A stretch of DNA of 64,000 nucleotides from Candidatus Gastranaerophilales bacterium (GCA_944325785.1 CALVBN010000004.1:92330-156329); one strand, 5' to 3'. Numbered from the stretch's first letter, positions 7,641 to 15,591 are shown. A program made the numbers and translations. The notes: generated by a model from the letters alone, not told the origin.

Positions 7641-8690
7641 ATGTCACAAACAGAGCTTCCGCGTCAGATTACTGTAGCGGAAATGGCACCGCATGTCCAT
7701 CATTTCGGGATAGGTGAAAATAAAGTCAATAAAATTTCTGAGTGGTTAATCAGCTGGATTGAAAATTCGATTAAATCCGGCAGGATTAAGCCATTAGACT
7801 TGCTGCCTTCAAAGGGAGCCCTTGCATTTCATATCGGGGTCAGCATCGGCACCATGCAGAATGTTTTCCGCTACGTAGAAGACTGCGGGTATGTGGAATC
7901 AAAACAGAGAATAGGGACTTATATAAAAAATCCGGATGATAAAAGCATGCCGGCAAAACTTACCTCTAAACGCGAAATGGCGGTTTGGCTTATAAAAAAA
8001 CACCTTATAGAAGAGAATTACCAGAAAGGCGATTGCCTTATTTCAACAAGAAAGCTCGCCGCATTAACGGGCATGTCCGGAGCTACAATACGCATGGCGG
8101 TAAACAGTCTGGTTTCAGAAAAAATTTTAAAAAAAATAAATAAAGTTTTTGTTGTTGAATGTTTAGATTTTACAGCCGGAGATATACAGCCCAAAACTCT
8201 TGTAGAAAAAACTGCAGATAGGATAAAACTTTTTATTGAGAGTAATTTAAAGGATGGCAGCCGGCTTCCTTCCAATACGGAACTTGCCTCGCAGTTTAAT
8301 GTAAGTGTTAAAACCATACACGATGCAGTGAAACTGCTTGTCAAAGACGGACTTTTATACTCACGCAGAGGACGCTACGGCACTATTGTAGTAAGCGCCG
8401 GCGCTCCGGAAGATTTATATTATTACGAACGGGTTGAATTGAAGCTGAAACATTATATCTCCGAAAATTGCGAACTCGGCTCAAAATTACCGCCGATTTC
8501 AGAACTTGCAGGAATATTTGAAGTCAGCGCCAAAACCGTAAAAAAAGCGTTGGACAACCTTGCAGAAGACGGCTATTTGCGATTTTCGCGCGGAAGATAC
8601 GGCGGGACATTTGTAACAGACATTCCTCAAGATGTTAACAAAGCATATAAATGGCTGGCTTTGAGTTCCGATTATGTTTCAAATACTTGA
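7641..8690 (+). CDS. GntR-type regulator with four tandem winged-helix domains
   Basis: The start is taken at ATG 7641 (AGGGGAAAAGATTA upstream), because the longer in-frame start lies inside the HU terminator. The 349-residue protein has four successive GntR-like winged-helix units at about 30-96, 110-173, 190-252 and 264-327. Each has a tri-helix and a Gly-rich wing such as RGRYGT. The first two are degraded; the last two keep the LPSNTELA/LPPISELA and VSVKTI/VSAKTV patterns. There is no effector-binding domain. It could bind extended or repeated operators. The target is unknown, with HU upstream and infC downstream. Confidence 0.8.
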   Translation: MSQTELPRQITVAEMAPHVHHFGIGENKVNKISEWLISWIENSIKSGRIKPLDLLPSKGALAFHIGVSIGTMQNVFRYVEDCGYVESKQRIGTYIKNPDDKSMPAKLTSKREMAVWLIKKHLIEENYQKGDCLISTRKLAALTGMSGATIRMAVNSLVSEKILKKINKVFVVECLDFTAGDIQPKTLVEKTADRIKLFIESNLKDGSRLPSNTELASQFNVSVKTIHDAVKLLVKDGLLYSRRGRYGTIVVSAGAPEDLYYYERVELKLKHYISENCELGSKLPPISELAGIFEVSAKTVKKALDNLAEDGYLRFSRGRYGGTFVTDIPQDVNKAYKWLALSSDYVSNT

Positions 8691-8747
8691 AAATTAACAA
8701 GAGCATGATATTATAAATAATGTAAAAATAATAAAAGGAGAATAATT

Positions 8748-9296
8748 ATCGCTAACGAAGACAGAAGCCCAAATAAAGGTACGGGCAAGGACAAGGCTCT
8801 ATTAAATGAAAGGATCAGAGCAAAGGAAGTAAGATTAATTGATGAAAATGGCAATAACCACGGTATAGTCCCAACATCTCAAGCATTAAGAATGGCTGAA
8901 GAAGCAGATTTGGATTTATTGGTAATCAGCCCTAACCAGGCTCCGCCGGTTGCAAAAATATTAAATTACGGAAAATATAAGTACGAACTTGAGAAAAAAG
9001 CAAAAGAAGCTAAGAAAAAACAACATGTTATTGATATTAAAGAAGTTAAAGTTCGTTATAAAATTGACACCCATGACTACGAAGTGCGCTTGAAAAATAT
9101 AAGAAAATTCATTTCTCAAGGCAATAAAGTAAAAATTGTTGTAATGCTCCGCGGACGCGAAATGCAGCATTCATCTCTTGCAATAGAACTTGCAAACAGA
9201 TTTATAGCAGATCTTGCAAATGATCCTGTTGTAGTAGAAAAGAAACCTTTAGTAGAAGGCAGAAACGTAACCGCCTGGCTTGCACCTCAAAATTAG
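8748..9296 (+). CDS. infC: Translation initiation factor IF-3 with non-canonical start codon
   Basis: IF-3 similarity begins well before the first ATG: NERIRAKEVRLIDENG is the standard IF-3 N-terminus, followed by SQALRMAEEADLDLL and the C-terminal domain (HDYEVRLKNIRKFI, GREMQH). From the upstream stop at 8718 the frame holds no ATG, GTG or TTG before this region. The only starts placed after AAGGAG (8735-8740) are ATA 8742, ATT 8745 and ATC 8748. ATC has the best spacing (7 nt) and gives 182 residues. Rare starts let IF-3 repress its own translation, as with AUU in E. coli. The exact codon is inferred. Confidence 0.93.
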   Translation: MANEDRSPNKGTGKDKALLNERIRAKEVRLIDENGNNHGIVPTSQALRMAEEADLDLLVISPNQAPPVAKILNYGKYKYELEKKAKEAKKKQHVIDIKEVKVRYKIDTHDYEVRLKNIRKFISQGNKVKIVVMLRGREMQHSSLAIELANRFIADLANDPVVVEKKPLVEGRNVTAWLAPQN

Positions 9297-9367
9297 GGGC
9301 AGGGAGTCAAGCTTGAAGCCACAAGGAATAAATTTCAAGCTATAAAAACAGCCGAATAATTAAACAC

Positions 9368-9395
9368 TTGATTATAAATATTTAGCAGGTAGAAT
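9368..9395 (+). promoter_or_regulatory. Probable tRNA-Phe promoter
   Basis: TTGATT (9368-9373), a 16-bp spacer and TAGAAT (9390-9395). The same ACTTGATT box stands upstream of tRNA-Pro at 63424. Transcription from here would include both 93-bp repeats before the tRNA. Confidence 0.55.
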
Positions 9396-9443
9396 AGTTT
9401 TATGGCTCAGCGCCATAAAAACTGAAAATATCAAATAGAATAT

Positions 9444-9629
9444 GCCGCAATAGCTCCCCTGTGGAGCCGAGAGGCGAAACATATAGAGAAAATGTAGAGC
9501 TTACTCTACCAACTCTATGAAAATTGAATAGAATATGCCGCAATAGCTCCCCTGTGGAGCCGAGAGGCGAAACATATAGAGAAAATGTAGAGCTTGCTCT
9601 ACCAACTCTATGAAAATTGAATAGAATAT
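9444..9629 (+). repeat. Two 93-bp tandem units with tRNA-Phe 5' fragments
   Basis: Units 9444-9536 and 9537-9629 differ at one position (9503). Each starts with the first 13 bases of the adjacent tRNA-Phe. Each contains hairpins (GCTCC with GGAGC; GTAGAGC with GCTCTAC in the second unit) and an inverted copy of the tRNA D-arm (CTCTACCAACT). It ends with the leader TGAAAATTGAATAGAATAT. The tRNA begins exactly one period later, at 9630. Confidence 0.93.
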
Positions 9630-9702
9630 GCCGCAATAGCTCAGTTGGTAGAGCAAGGGACTGAAAATCCCTGTGTCCTTGGTTCAATTCCGAGTTGCGG
9701 CA
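9630..9702 (+). tRNA. tRNA-Phe (GAA)
   Basis: A full cloverleaf of 73 nt. The acceptor stem is GCCGCAA with TTGCGGC, the D-arm GCTC with GAGC, the anticodon stem AGGGA with TCCCT around CTGAAAA (anticodon GAA), the T-arm CTTGG with CCGAG around TTCAATT, and the discriminator A. CCA is not encoded. A T-rich tract follows at once and may act as terminator. Confidence 0.96.
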
Positions 9703-9800
9703 TATTTTTTATTATAAAATAAAACCGCAGGACGCAATCCTTTGCACCATTTACAACTAATAATAGAATATTTTGGTGCTAAAAATTGCACCTTACGGTT

Positions 9801-9913
9801 TTTGTGACTCGTGAGCCGTGGTTCGTGAATCGAGGTTAAAAAAATGATATGAGTAGACAAGGCTCTATTGAAGAAATTCTATAACCACAAGTCACGGCTC
9901 ACGAGTCACGATG
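9801..9913 (-). repeat. Dispersed palindromic repeat, family A (divergent copy)
   Basis: Arms GTGACTCGTGAGCCGTG and CACGGCTCACGAGTCAC are inverted around a centre containing the family's conserved TTATAGAATTTCT-like core (in reverse). Relatives occur at 18427, 26754, 41290, 47461 and 57786. Confidence 0.8.
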
Positions 9914-9928
9914 CACATAGCAAGTTTG

Positions 9929-10077
9929 TAGGGTGGGTAAAGCCTCTTCAAATGCGTGATTGTAAGTTATTTTGAGCGTTGCGTACCCACCGTTTTTGAT
10001 TTTGGTTTTGGTGGGTACGTCATGCATAGTTAAATGTAAACTTTTTCCTGTTTTAATGCAACTTTACCCACCCTACA
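9929..10077. repeat. Nested palindromic element, about 149 bp
   Basis: Outer arms are TGTAGGGTGGGTAAAG and CTTTACCCACCCTACA. Inner arms GTACCCACC and GGTGGGTAC form a second hairpin. There is no coding sequence. It resembles a small non-autonomous mobile element. Confidence 0.8.
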
Positions 10078-10183
10078 TTACTAATTGTGTTACATTAGAA
10101 TACAAAAATCCGGTAACATCTATTACTTTTACTTTCTTTTCCGGTTATTTTTGATATGATAATAAAGGAAAAGGGAGACTTTT

Positions 10184-10810
10184 ATGGAATTTATTAATCT
10201 TATTTTATCACATCTGGTGAGTTTTATAGAACATGTTATTACATATATGGGTCCGTTTGGCATAAGTCTGCTTATGGCAATAGAATCCTGCAATATACCG
10301 CTTCCGAGCGAAGCAATACTTCCGTTTGCAGGATATATCGTAAGCAAGGGGGAAATGAATTTTCATGTTGCAGCCTGGGCTGGAGCTTTCGGCTGTGTTT
10401 TAGGCTCCATCCCTTCTTATTATCTCGGATATTTTGGCGGGAGAAAATTTATTGAGAAATACGGAAAATATTTTCTAATTTCTCACAAAGATCTTGATGA
10501 TGCAGACAGATGGGTCGAAAAATACGGAGATTGGGCGTTTTTTATATGCAGAATGCTTCCTGTTATAAGAACTTTTATTTCTCTTCCTGCAGGAATTTTA
10601 AAAGCCAGAAAAAGAATATTTTTCACACTGACATTTTTAGGTTCGCTCGTGTGGAGCTATGTACTTGTATATGTCGGTGTAAAATTCGGACAAAATATGG
10701 AAATGTTTAAGCACCTATGGCACAAGTTTGACATTTTGATAGTAGTTATTTTCGGTATTTTGGGCGTGCTTTATATCTATAAACATTTTAAGCATTTGAA
10801 AGAGTCCTAA
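10184..10810 (+). CDS. DedA/VTT-domain inner-membrane protein
   Basis: The 208-residue protein has the DedA/SNARE-associated pattern: early ESCNIPLPSEAILPFAG, GxxLGSxxxYxxGYxxGR, and the conserved RMLPVIRTFISLPAG (FxRFxPxxRTxxxxxAG class). Several hydrophobic segments and a C-terminal membrane helix are clear. DedA proteins are thought to flip lipid carriers such as undecaprenyl phosphate or phospholipids. It is a single gene behind AAAGGGAGA. Confidence 0.93.
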   Translation: MEFINLILSHLVSFIEHVITYMGPFGISLLMAIESCNIPLPSEAILPFAGYIVSKGEMNFHVAAWAGAFGCVLGSIPSYYLGYFGGRKFIEKYGKYFLISHKDLDDADRWVEKYGDWAFFICRMLPVIRTFISLPAGILKARKRIFFTLTFLGSLVWSYVLVYVGVKFGQNMEMFKHLWHKFDILIVVIFGILGVLYIYKHFKHLKES

Positions 10811-10895
10811 AAACTTGCAAATAATTTCTGTTTAGGATTTAATATTAATACTGAGGCTGATGCCTCTAGTCTCTTAGAAAGCGAATTACAAATTT

Positions 10896-11765
10896 TTGAG
10901 TAATCCAGATATTAAACTAGCCAAATTTGCAGGGTTTTGCTACGGTGTTAAGCGAGCCGTTGAAACTGCAAAAAAATTAAAAGAAGAAAACCCTAATAAA
11001 AACATCTATATCCTCGGTGAATTAATACACAATACAGATGTCATTAATGAACTTGAAAATCTCGGGATAAAAACTATTTATGAGATTCCCGCAAAGGGTG
11101 AAGGCATTTGCATTATAAGAAGCCACGGAGAAGCGCCGGAGGTATTTGAAAAAATTAAAAACGCCGGCTTTGAAGTTGTAGACTTAACCTGTCCGGACGT
11201 TAAAAAGGTTCAGCAAAGAGCGGTTGAGCTTGCTAAAAATGATTATTTTGTAGTTATTGTAGGAAAGCCCAACCATCCGGAAGTTATTGCAATAAAGGCG
11301 AATGCAGAATTATATTCGGACAAAGTCGTTGTGGCAACAACAATAGAAGAACTTGCGCCGTACGAGGCACAAATTAAAACTCATAAAAAAGTTGGCGTCG
11401 TAGTTCAGACAACACAAATGGTTTCATCATTAAATCTTATTGTAAACTATCTGAATACAATCGCCAAAGAAGTTTTGATTTACAACACCATTTGCCAGTC
11501 AACAGCAATGAGGCAGAAAGAAGCAAAAGAACTTGCCAAAGAAAGCGACTTAATGATAGTTGTGGGCTCTAAAAAAAGTGCTAATACAACACATCTTGCA
11601 GAGATTTTAAAAGATTTTACTAAAACCATTCATATAGAAAATGATATTGAGTTAAACAAAGAATTATTAAACAATGCCCGCACAATAGGTATTACAGCGG
11701 GAGCTTCGACTCCGGAGCAAATAATAAATAAAGTCATATCAAAAATAAAGGAGGATATGGCATAA
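10896..11765 (+). CDS. ispH: 4-hydroxy-3-methylbut-2-enyl diphosphate reductase
   Basis: The 289-residue enzyme performs the last MEP-pathway step, making IPP and DMAPP on a [4Fe-4S] cluster. The three cluster cysteines are C15 (GFCYGVKRA), C99 (LTCPDV) and C200 (TICQS). Substrate histidines H45, H77 and H127 are present. Translation probably starts at TTG 10896; no clear Shine-Dalgarno sequence is seen. A GAGGC-GCCTC hairpin precedes it (10852-10866). Confidence 0.95.
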   Translation: MSNPDIKLAKFAGFCYGVKRAVETAKKLKEENPNKNIYILGELIHNTDVINELENLGIKTIYEIPAKGEGICIIRSHGEAPEVFEKIKNAGFEVVDLTCPDVKKVQQRAVELAKNDYFVVIVGKPNHPEVIAIKANAELYSDKVVVATTIEELAPYEAQIKTHKKVGVVVQTTQMVSSLNLIVNYLNTIAKEVLIYNTICQSTAMRQKEAKELAKESDLMIVVGSKKSANTTHLAEILKDFTKTIHIENDIELNKELLNNARTIGITAGASTPEQIINKVISKIKEDMA

Positions 11766-11805
11766 AAAATTTTGACAGTGGCTTAATCCAAACAAACAAA
11801 ATTGA

Positions 11806-11958
11806 ATTACAAAATACGGTGGAAAAATAATCTAAAAAGAAAAGGAGAAAAGCATAACAAGGGTTTAGTATTTTGCCGGTAGTTATAAATCAAATGAGTA
11901 GGAATAAATTACAAAATACGGTGGAATTATAAAATAATCTAAAAAGAAAAGGAGAAAA
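11806..11958 (+). repeat. Duplicated leader and ribosome-site block upstream of rpsA
   Basis: The block running from ATTACAAAATACGGTGGA to CTAAAAAGAAAAGGAGAAAA occurs twice, at about 11806-11850 and 11908-11958. Only the second copy is followed by a start codon. The first has a full AAAAGGAGAAAA ribosome-site-like sequence but no ATG. S1 is known to regulate its own translation in other bacteria, so the spare site could be regulatory. Confidence 0.8.
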
Positions 11959-11962
11959 AAAA

Positions 11963-13015
11963 ATGACAACAACTGACGTTCGTGATGAATTTGAAATGCT
12001 GTTAGAAGAAAGCTTTGCTAAATCTAACACAGTTGCTGATATCGTTGAAGGTACAGTAATCAAAAAAGAATCAGAAGGCTATCTTGTAAGTGTAAAGGGT
12101 GCAAAAATGGAAGCATTCTTATCTAACAAAGAACTTTCAAGCGATTCAGAAGAATTAGAAGTAGGCGATACAAGAGAATTCTATGTATTAAAAGAAGAAA
12201 ACAATGACGATCCTATGCAGTTATCACTTAAGAGAATTGCATACGCTCAAGCTTGGGCTCAGCTTAATGATGCAAAAATCCAGGGCGACACTATTCTTGC
12301 TAAAGTTGTATCAACAGTTAAGGGCGGTGTACTTGTTGACGTTGCGGATTTAAAAGGTTTCATTCCTTCTTCTCAATTAAGAACAGGAACACCTTTTGAC
12401 GGACTTATTGACCAGAAGATTGAAGTTAAGGTTCTTGAAGCTGATCCGAAGAAAAACAAACTTATCCTTTCTCAAAGACAGGCTGTTGCAGAGCAGAGAG
12501 ATCAAGTTGTTGACAACGTACTTTCTTCACTTGCAGAAGACCAGATTGTATCCGGTAACGTTGTAAGAATTACTGATTTTGGTGCTTTCGTTGATATCAA
12601 CGGTATTGACGGACTTCTTCCGATTTCAGAAATTTCTTGGCAGAGAATAAAACACCCGTCTGATGTTTTAACTCTCGGCGATACAATTGAAGTTAAGATT
12701 ATCAAGATTGACCACGAATTAAAGAGAATTTCATTATCTTTAAAGAGAATGGGCGAAAATCCATGGCAGCAGATTGAAGGACAATTTGAAGAAGGACAGG
12801 TTGTAAAAGGTACAGTAAATAAAGTAACAACATTTGGTGCATTCATAAATATATTCCCTGGTGTTGAAGCGCTTCTTCCTGTATCAGAAATGTCTGACGA
12901 AAATGTTAATCCGTTCAACATGTTCAAAGTTGGTTCTGAAGTGGATGTATTAATCAAGAAATTCACTCCGAAAGAACACAGAATAGCTTTGTCAGTAAAA
13001 GATATTCAAAAGTAA
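11963..13015 (+). CDS. rpsA: 30S ribosomal protein S1, four S1 domains
   Basis: The 350-residue protein contains four OB-fold S1 repeats (about 23-90, 105-175, 190-260 and 275-348), with typical strings such as VVRITDFGAFVDINGIDGLLPISE. Four repeats rather than six match the shorter S1 of cyanobacteria and Firmicutes. It binds mRNA leaders for initiation. Codon use is that of a highly expressed gene and the leader is A-rich with AAAAGGAG. Confidence 0.93.
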   Translation: MTTTDVRDEFEMLLEESFAKSNTVADIVEGTVIKKESEGYLVSVKGAKMEAFLSNKELSSDSEELEVGDTREFYVLKEENNDDPMQLSLKRIAYAQAWAQLNDAKIQGDTILAKVVSTVKGGVLVDVADLKGFIPSSQLRTGTPFDGLIDQKIEVKVLEADPKKNKLILSQRQAVAEQRDQVVDNVLSSLAEDQIVSGNVVRITDFGAFVDINGIDGLLPISEISWQRIKHPSDVLTLGDTIEVKIIKIDHELKRISLSLKRMGENPWQQIEGQFEEGQVVKGTVNKVTTFGAFINIFPGVEALLPVSEMSDENVNPFNMFKVGSEVDVLIKKFTPKEHRIALSVKDIQK

Positions 13016-13033
13016 TTTAAATAAAAAAAATAA

Positions 13034-13075
13034 AAAACACTCATAGATGCAATGTAATCTATGGGTGTTTTTTTA
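13034..13075 (+). terminator. rpsA terminator
   Basis: AAACACTCATAGAT pairs with ATCTATGGGTGTTT (one G-T pair) around an 8-nt loop and is followed by TTTTTT. It is a canonical intrinsic terminator. Confidence 0.88.
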
Positions 13076-13154
13076 TTATATTTAATGTGTTAAATATTAA
13101 GCTAAACTTGCAGCACAAGACAAAATATAGTATCATAAACTAGTACATATGTAA

Positions 13155-13592
13155 TTGCGTTACATAAAATCTGCACCAGAATATTATGACGGAACTTCTG
13201 CTGAAAGACTTTGCGCACGCTTCAACACTATGCTGTACTTTAGTGATAACATCGACATACTTTTTCAGTATATGTTTGGCGGTGACAATAATTATATTTC
13301 ATATGATAAAAAGGGGTCGTATAAAGGTTTATATACAGCATTTTTAATTGACATAAATGGAACTAAAAGTAAACCAAATGTTTTAGGTAAAGATTTCTTT
13401 ATATTTTTGAGGGATAAAAGTGGACAAATTCTTGTACCAGGAAGTTCACAGTATGCTTGGTTGATGAATGATGATGAAAGTAAGTATAGCAGTACCTCTA
13501 GTGAGTATACTTGTAATGAAACAAATGTCGGCTCGGGAGTCGGCTGTGCAGGTTCTATATTTGAAAACAATCTAAAAGTTATTTATCAATAA
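13155..13592 (+). pseudogene. Type IV pilin-like protein, C-terminal part only
   Basis: The frame is open from just after a TAA at 13152. It gives about 145 residues with no ATG at its head, a TTG at best, and no prepilin leader or hydrophobic N-terminal helix. The C-terminus (DINGTKSKPNVLGKDFF, then GSIFENNLKVIYQ) is closely related to the piece at 36350-36964, including a Cys pair that could form the pilin D-loop. It is a degraded pilin gene or a silent cassette; no expression signal is seen. Confidence 0.7.
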
Positions 13593-13600
13593 ACTCATGC

Positions 13601-13606
13601 TATAAT
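13601..13606 (+). promoter_or_regulatory. Extended -10 box 6 nt before the DUF1653 gene
   Basis: TGCTATAAT is an extended -10. The ATG at 13613 follows after six bases, so transcription should start on or next to the initiation codon. No Shine-Dalgarno sequence is present. Confidence 0.6.
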
Positions 13607-13612
13607 TACTCT

Positions 13613-13822
13613 ATGCAGGAAATAGCTGTAGGAAAAATATACAGGCATTACAAGGGCAATGTTTATCAAATCATTGCCCTTGCTAAGCATTCCGAAACCG
13701 GAGAGGATATGATTGTCTACAAAAACACAGACAAAGGCGATATCTGGGTTCGTCCTAAATCCATGTGGAATGAAATTGTAAATGTTAACGGCAAAGAGGT
13801 TTTGAGGTTCAGCTTGATATGA
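13613..13822 (+). CDS. DUF1653 domain protein
   Basis: The 69-residue protein matches the small DUF1653 family: GKIYRHYKGNVYQIIALAKH, then HSETGEDMIVYKN and WVRPKSMW. Family function is unknown; it has an SH3-like predicted fold. Its message appears leaderless. The stop codon overlaps the start of the next small gene (ATGA). Confidence 0.88.
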   Translation: MQEIAVGKIYRHYKGNVYQIIALAKHSETGEDMIVYKNTDKGDIWVRPKSMWNEIVNVNGKEVLRFSLI

Positions 13823-13971
13823 TGACAAAAGAAGTTAGAGAATGGATGCAGAAAGTCGAACGCGGGCAGTATTCCAACGAGGATGCAACGCAGGAATTCA
13901 TGCGTTTTGCGTCTTTTCTTACCAGAGAAGAGATGAAGATGATTAAAGACAGGCTGAAGAATTTATTTTAA
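13819..13971 (+). CDS. Small helical protein, 50 residues
   Basis: A short gene translationally coupled to the DUF1653 gene through ATGA. The protein (MMTKEVREWMQKVERGQYS at its start) is charged and helical and ends MIKDRLKNLF. It overlaps the 3' end of the convergent ClC gene by 9 bp. Function is unknown; the coupling argues that it is real. Confidence 0.6.
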   Translation: MMTKEVREWMQKVERGQYSNEDATQEFMRFASFLTREEMKMIKDRLKNLF

Positions 13972-15585
13972 AATATCTTTTCTGGTAATAATTCCGAGGA
14001 CTTCTTTATTCTCATTAACAACAACTGCCCATTCGGTTGAGTTTTCGTGCAGTCTGTAATACGCAGTATAAAGATCCTCATCCGGCTTTACCATAACCGG
14101 ATTTGTATCTATGATTCTTTCCGCGTTAATCGTTTCCATATCAGAATCTACAAGCACGTCTTCAATATCCGATTTTGTAATTATTCCTTCTAATCTTCCT
14201 TTTTTATCAACAACCGGATACGCATTGTGTTTTTCTCTATTCATAACATCAAGGATTTCGTGTATAGAAACATCATCCTTAAATTTCTTCACACCTGATG
14301 TCATCAAATCCTTTACCAAAACGCGGTCTGATATATTAACATTTGAATTTTTATACTGATTAACAACAAGCTTAGCGTAAATAGGCTTGTGGTTGAGCTT
14401 TTCGGCAGTTAAATCCGCAATTGCGGAAACAAGCATCAGCGGAAGAATACATTCATATCCGCCTGTCATTTCAAACACCATTACAACTGCCGTAATCGGA
14501 GTCCTTGCAACAGAAGACAGGAACCCTGCCATCCCGAGAGAAGCTGCAGCCATCAAATTTAATTCAAACCCCAATGTGTTAAAAACAAATCCGGAAATAT
14601 AGCCGAGAAACGAACCGAGCATAAGCATCGGGAGGAATATCCCGCCTGCAGCGCCGGAGCCAAAACATATCGGAGTAATAATAAACTTGAGGAGAAATAT
14701 GAGAACAGCAGCCAGAATAACGAATTTACCCGCAAGGAGCATCTGAACAGCTCCGTTGCCGGAGGACAAAATATAAGGCACAAAAAGTCCGGCGCATCCG
14801 GTAATAAATCCCGCAAGCGCAGGTTTAATATAGTTTGGAATCTTAATTTTTGCATATAAATCATTAGAAATAAAGATTAACTTTGCAAACAATACCCCAA
14901 GAATTCCGCATAAAATCCCCAAAATTATACATCCGAGAATAACTGACGGGCTTGTGTCAATTGATTGCAGAGAAATATTAAAAGCAGGATTTTCGCCTAA
15001 AAAATGCCTTGCAACGGTCGATGCCGTTACAGTAGCCACAAGAACAGGAAAAAGCATTGCCGGAGTAAATTTGTGTATTAATTCTTCCAGAACAAAAAGA
15101 GTTCCCGCAATCGGCGCATTAAATGTAGCTCCGATTGCTGCGCCTGCGCCTGATGCTATAAGCTTGTCCCTGTTGTTCCCGTTTAGGCGGAATAATTTCC
15201 CGACAAGAGAACCGGCACCCGCCCCCAGCTGAACGCTCGGACCTTCTCTGCCCAGCGAAAGCCCCGTGCCGATACCGATAACCCCCGCAAAGAATTTAAC
15301 AAATATTGTTCTTATTCTTATTAATTTACCGCTTTTCAAGAGTGACATTTTAACATAAGGGATTCCGCTTCCTGCGGTTTCCGGCGCAAGCTTGCAGACT
15401 AACAAGCCGGATATCAGTCCGCCCAGAGTTGTTACAAGCAGAAATATTAACGGAAATGAGTAAAAATGTTCCATTACATAATGAAATATCTTATCAATTC
15501 CAAGCCTAAACAGTACTACAAGTACACCCGTTATTAACCCGACAAGAACCGCCTGCCAGAATAATTTTGTAAAACCTTTATTCAT
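13963..15585 (-). CDS. ClC-type chloride/proton antiporter with two CBS domains
   Basis: About 540 residues from ATG 15585. The three anion-selectivity motifs are GSGIPYVK, GREGPSVQLGAG (gating glutamate present, so antiporter type) and GGIFLPML. About ten hydrophobic segments precede a C-terminal CBS pair (VKDLMTSGVKKFKDD onward), which may sense adenine nucleotides. A longer in-frame ATG at 15648 exists, but it lies upstream of a good promoter (15592-15621), so 15585 is preferred. Confidence 0.93.
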   Translation of the reverse strand: MNKGFTKLFWQAVLVGLITGVLVVLFRLGIDKIFHYVMEHFYSFPLIFLLVTTLGGLISGLLVCKLAPETAGSGIPYVKMSLLKSGKLIRIRTIFVKFFAGVIGIGTGLSLGREGPSVQLGAGAGSLVGKLFRLNGNNRDKLIASGAGAAIGATFNAPIAGTLFVLEELIHKFTPAMLFPVLVATVTASTVARHFLGENPAFNISLQSIDTSPSVILGCIILGILCGILGVLFAKLIFISNDLYAKIKIPNYIKPALAGFITGCAGLFVPYILSSGNGAVQMLLAGKFVILAAVLIFLLKFIITPICFGSGAAGGIFLPMLMLGSFLGYISGFVFNTLGFELNLMAAASLGMAGFLSSVARTPITAVVMVFEMTGGYECILPLMLVSAIADLTAEKLNHKPIYAKLVVNQYKNSNVNISDRVLVKDLMTSGVKKFKDDVSIHEILDVMNREKHNAYPVVDKKGRLEGIITKSDIEDVLVDSDMETINAERIIDTNPVMVKPDEDLYTAYYRLHENSTEWAVVVNENKEVLGIITRKDILK

Positions 15586-15591
15586 AAAAGT

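Larger units (their letters stand above)
9297..9629 (+). other. Leader region between infC and tRNA-Phe
   Basis: This stretch holds no gene. A weak stem (GCTTGAA with TTCAAGC, 9313-9345) may end infC transcription. It is followed by the tRNA promoter, a small hairpin (TATGGC with GCCATA near 9401-9417) and two copies of a 93-bp repeat described separately. Confidence 0.6.
9703..10183. other. Repeat-filled intergenic region after tRNA-Phe
   Basis: No gene is visible. The region contains one divergent copy of the dispersed palindrome (9801-9913) and a second nested palindrome (9929-10077). The last 80 bases lead to the DedA gene, whose ATG follows AAAGGGAGA. Confidence 0.6.

Noticed and set aside
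9400..9687. Open frame on the minus strand through the tRNA-Phe repeats
   Set aside because: It exists only because a 93-bp (31-codon) repeat keeps the frame open. The peptide is internally duplicated and overlaps tRNA-Phe.
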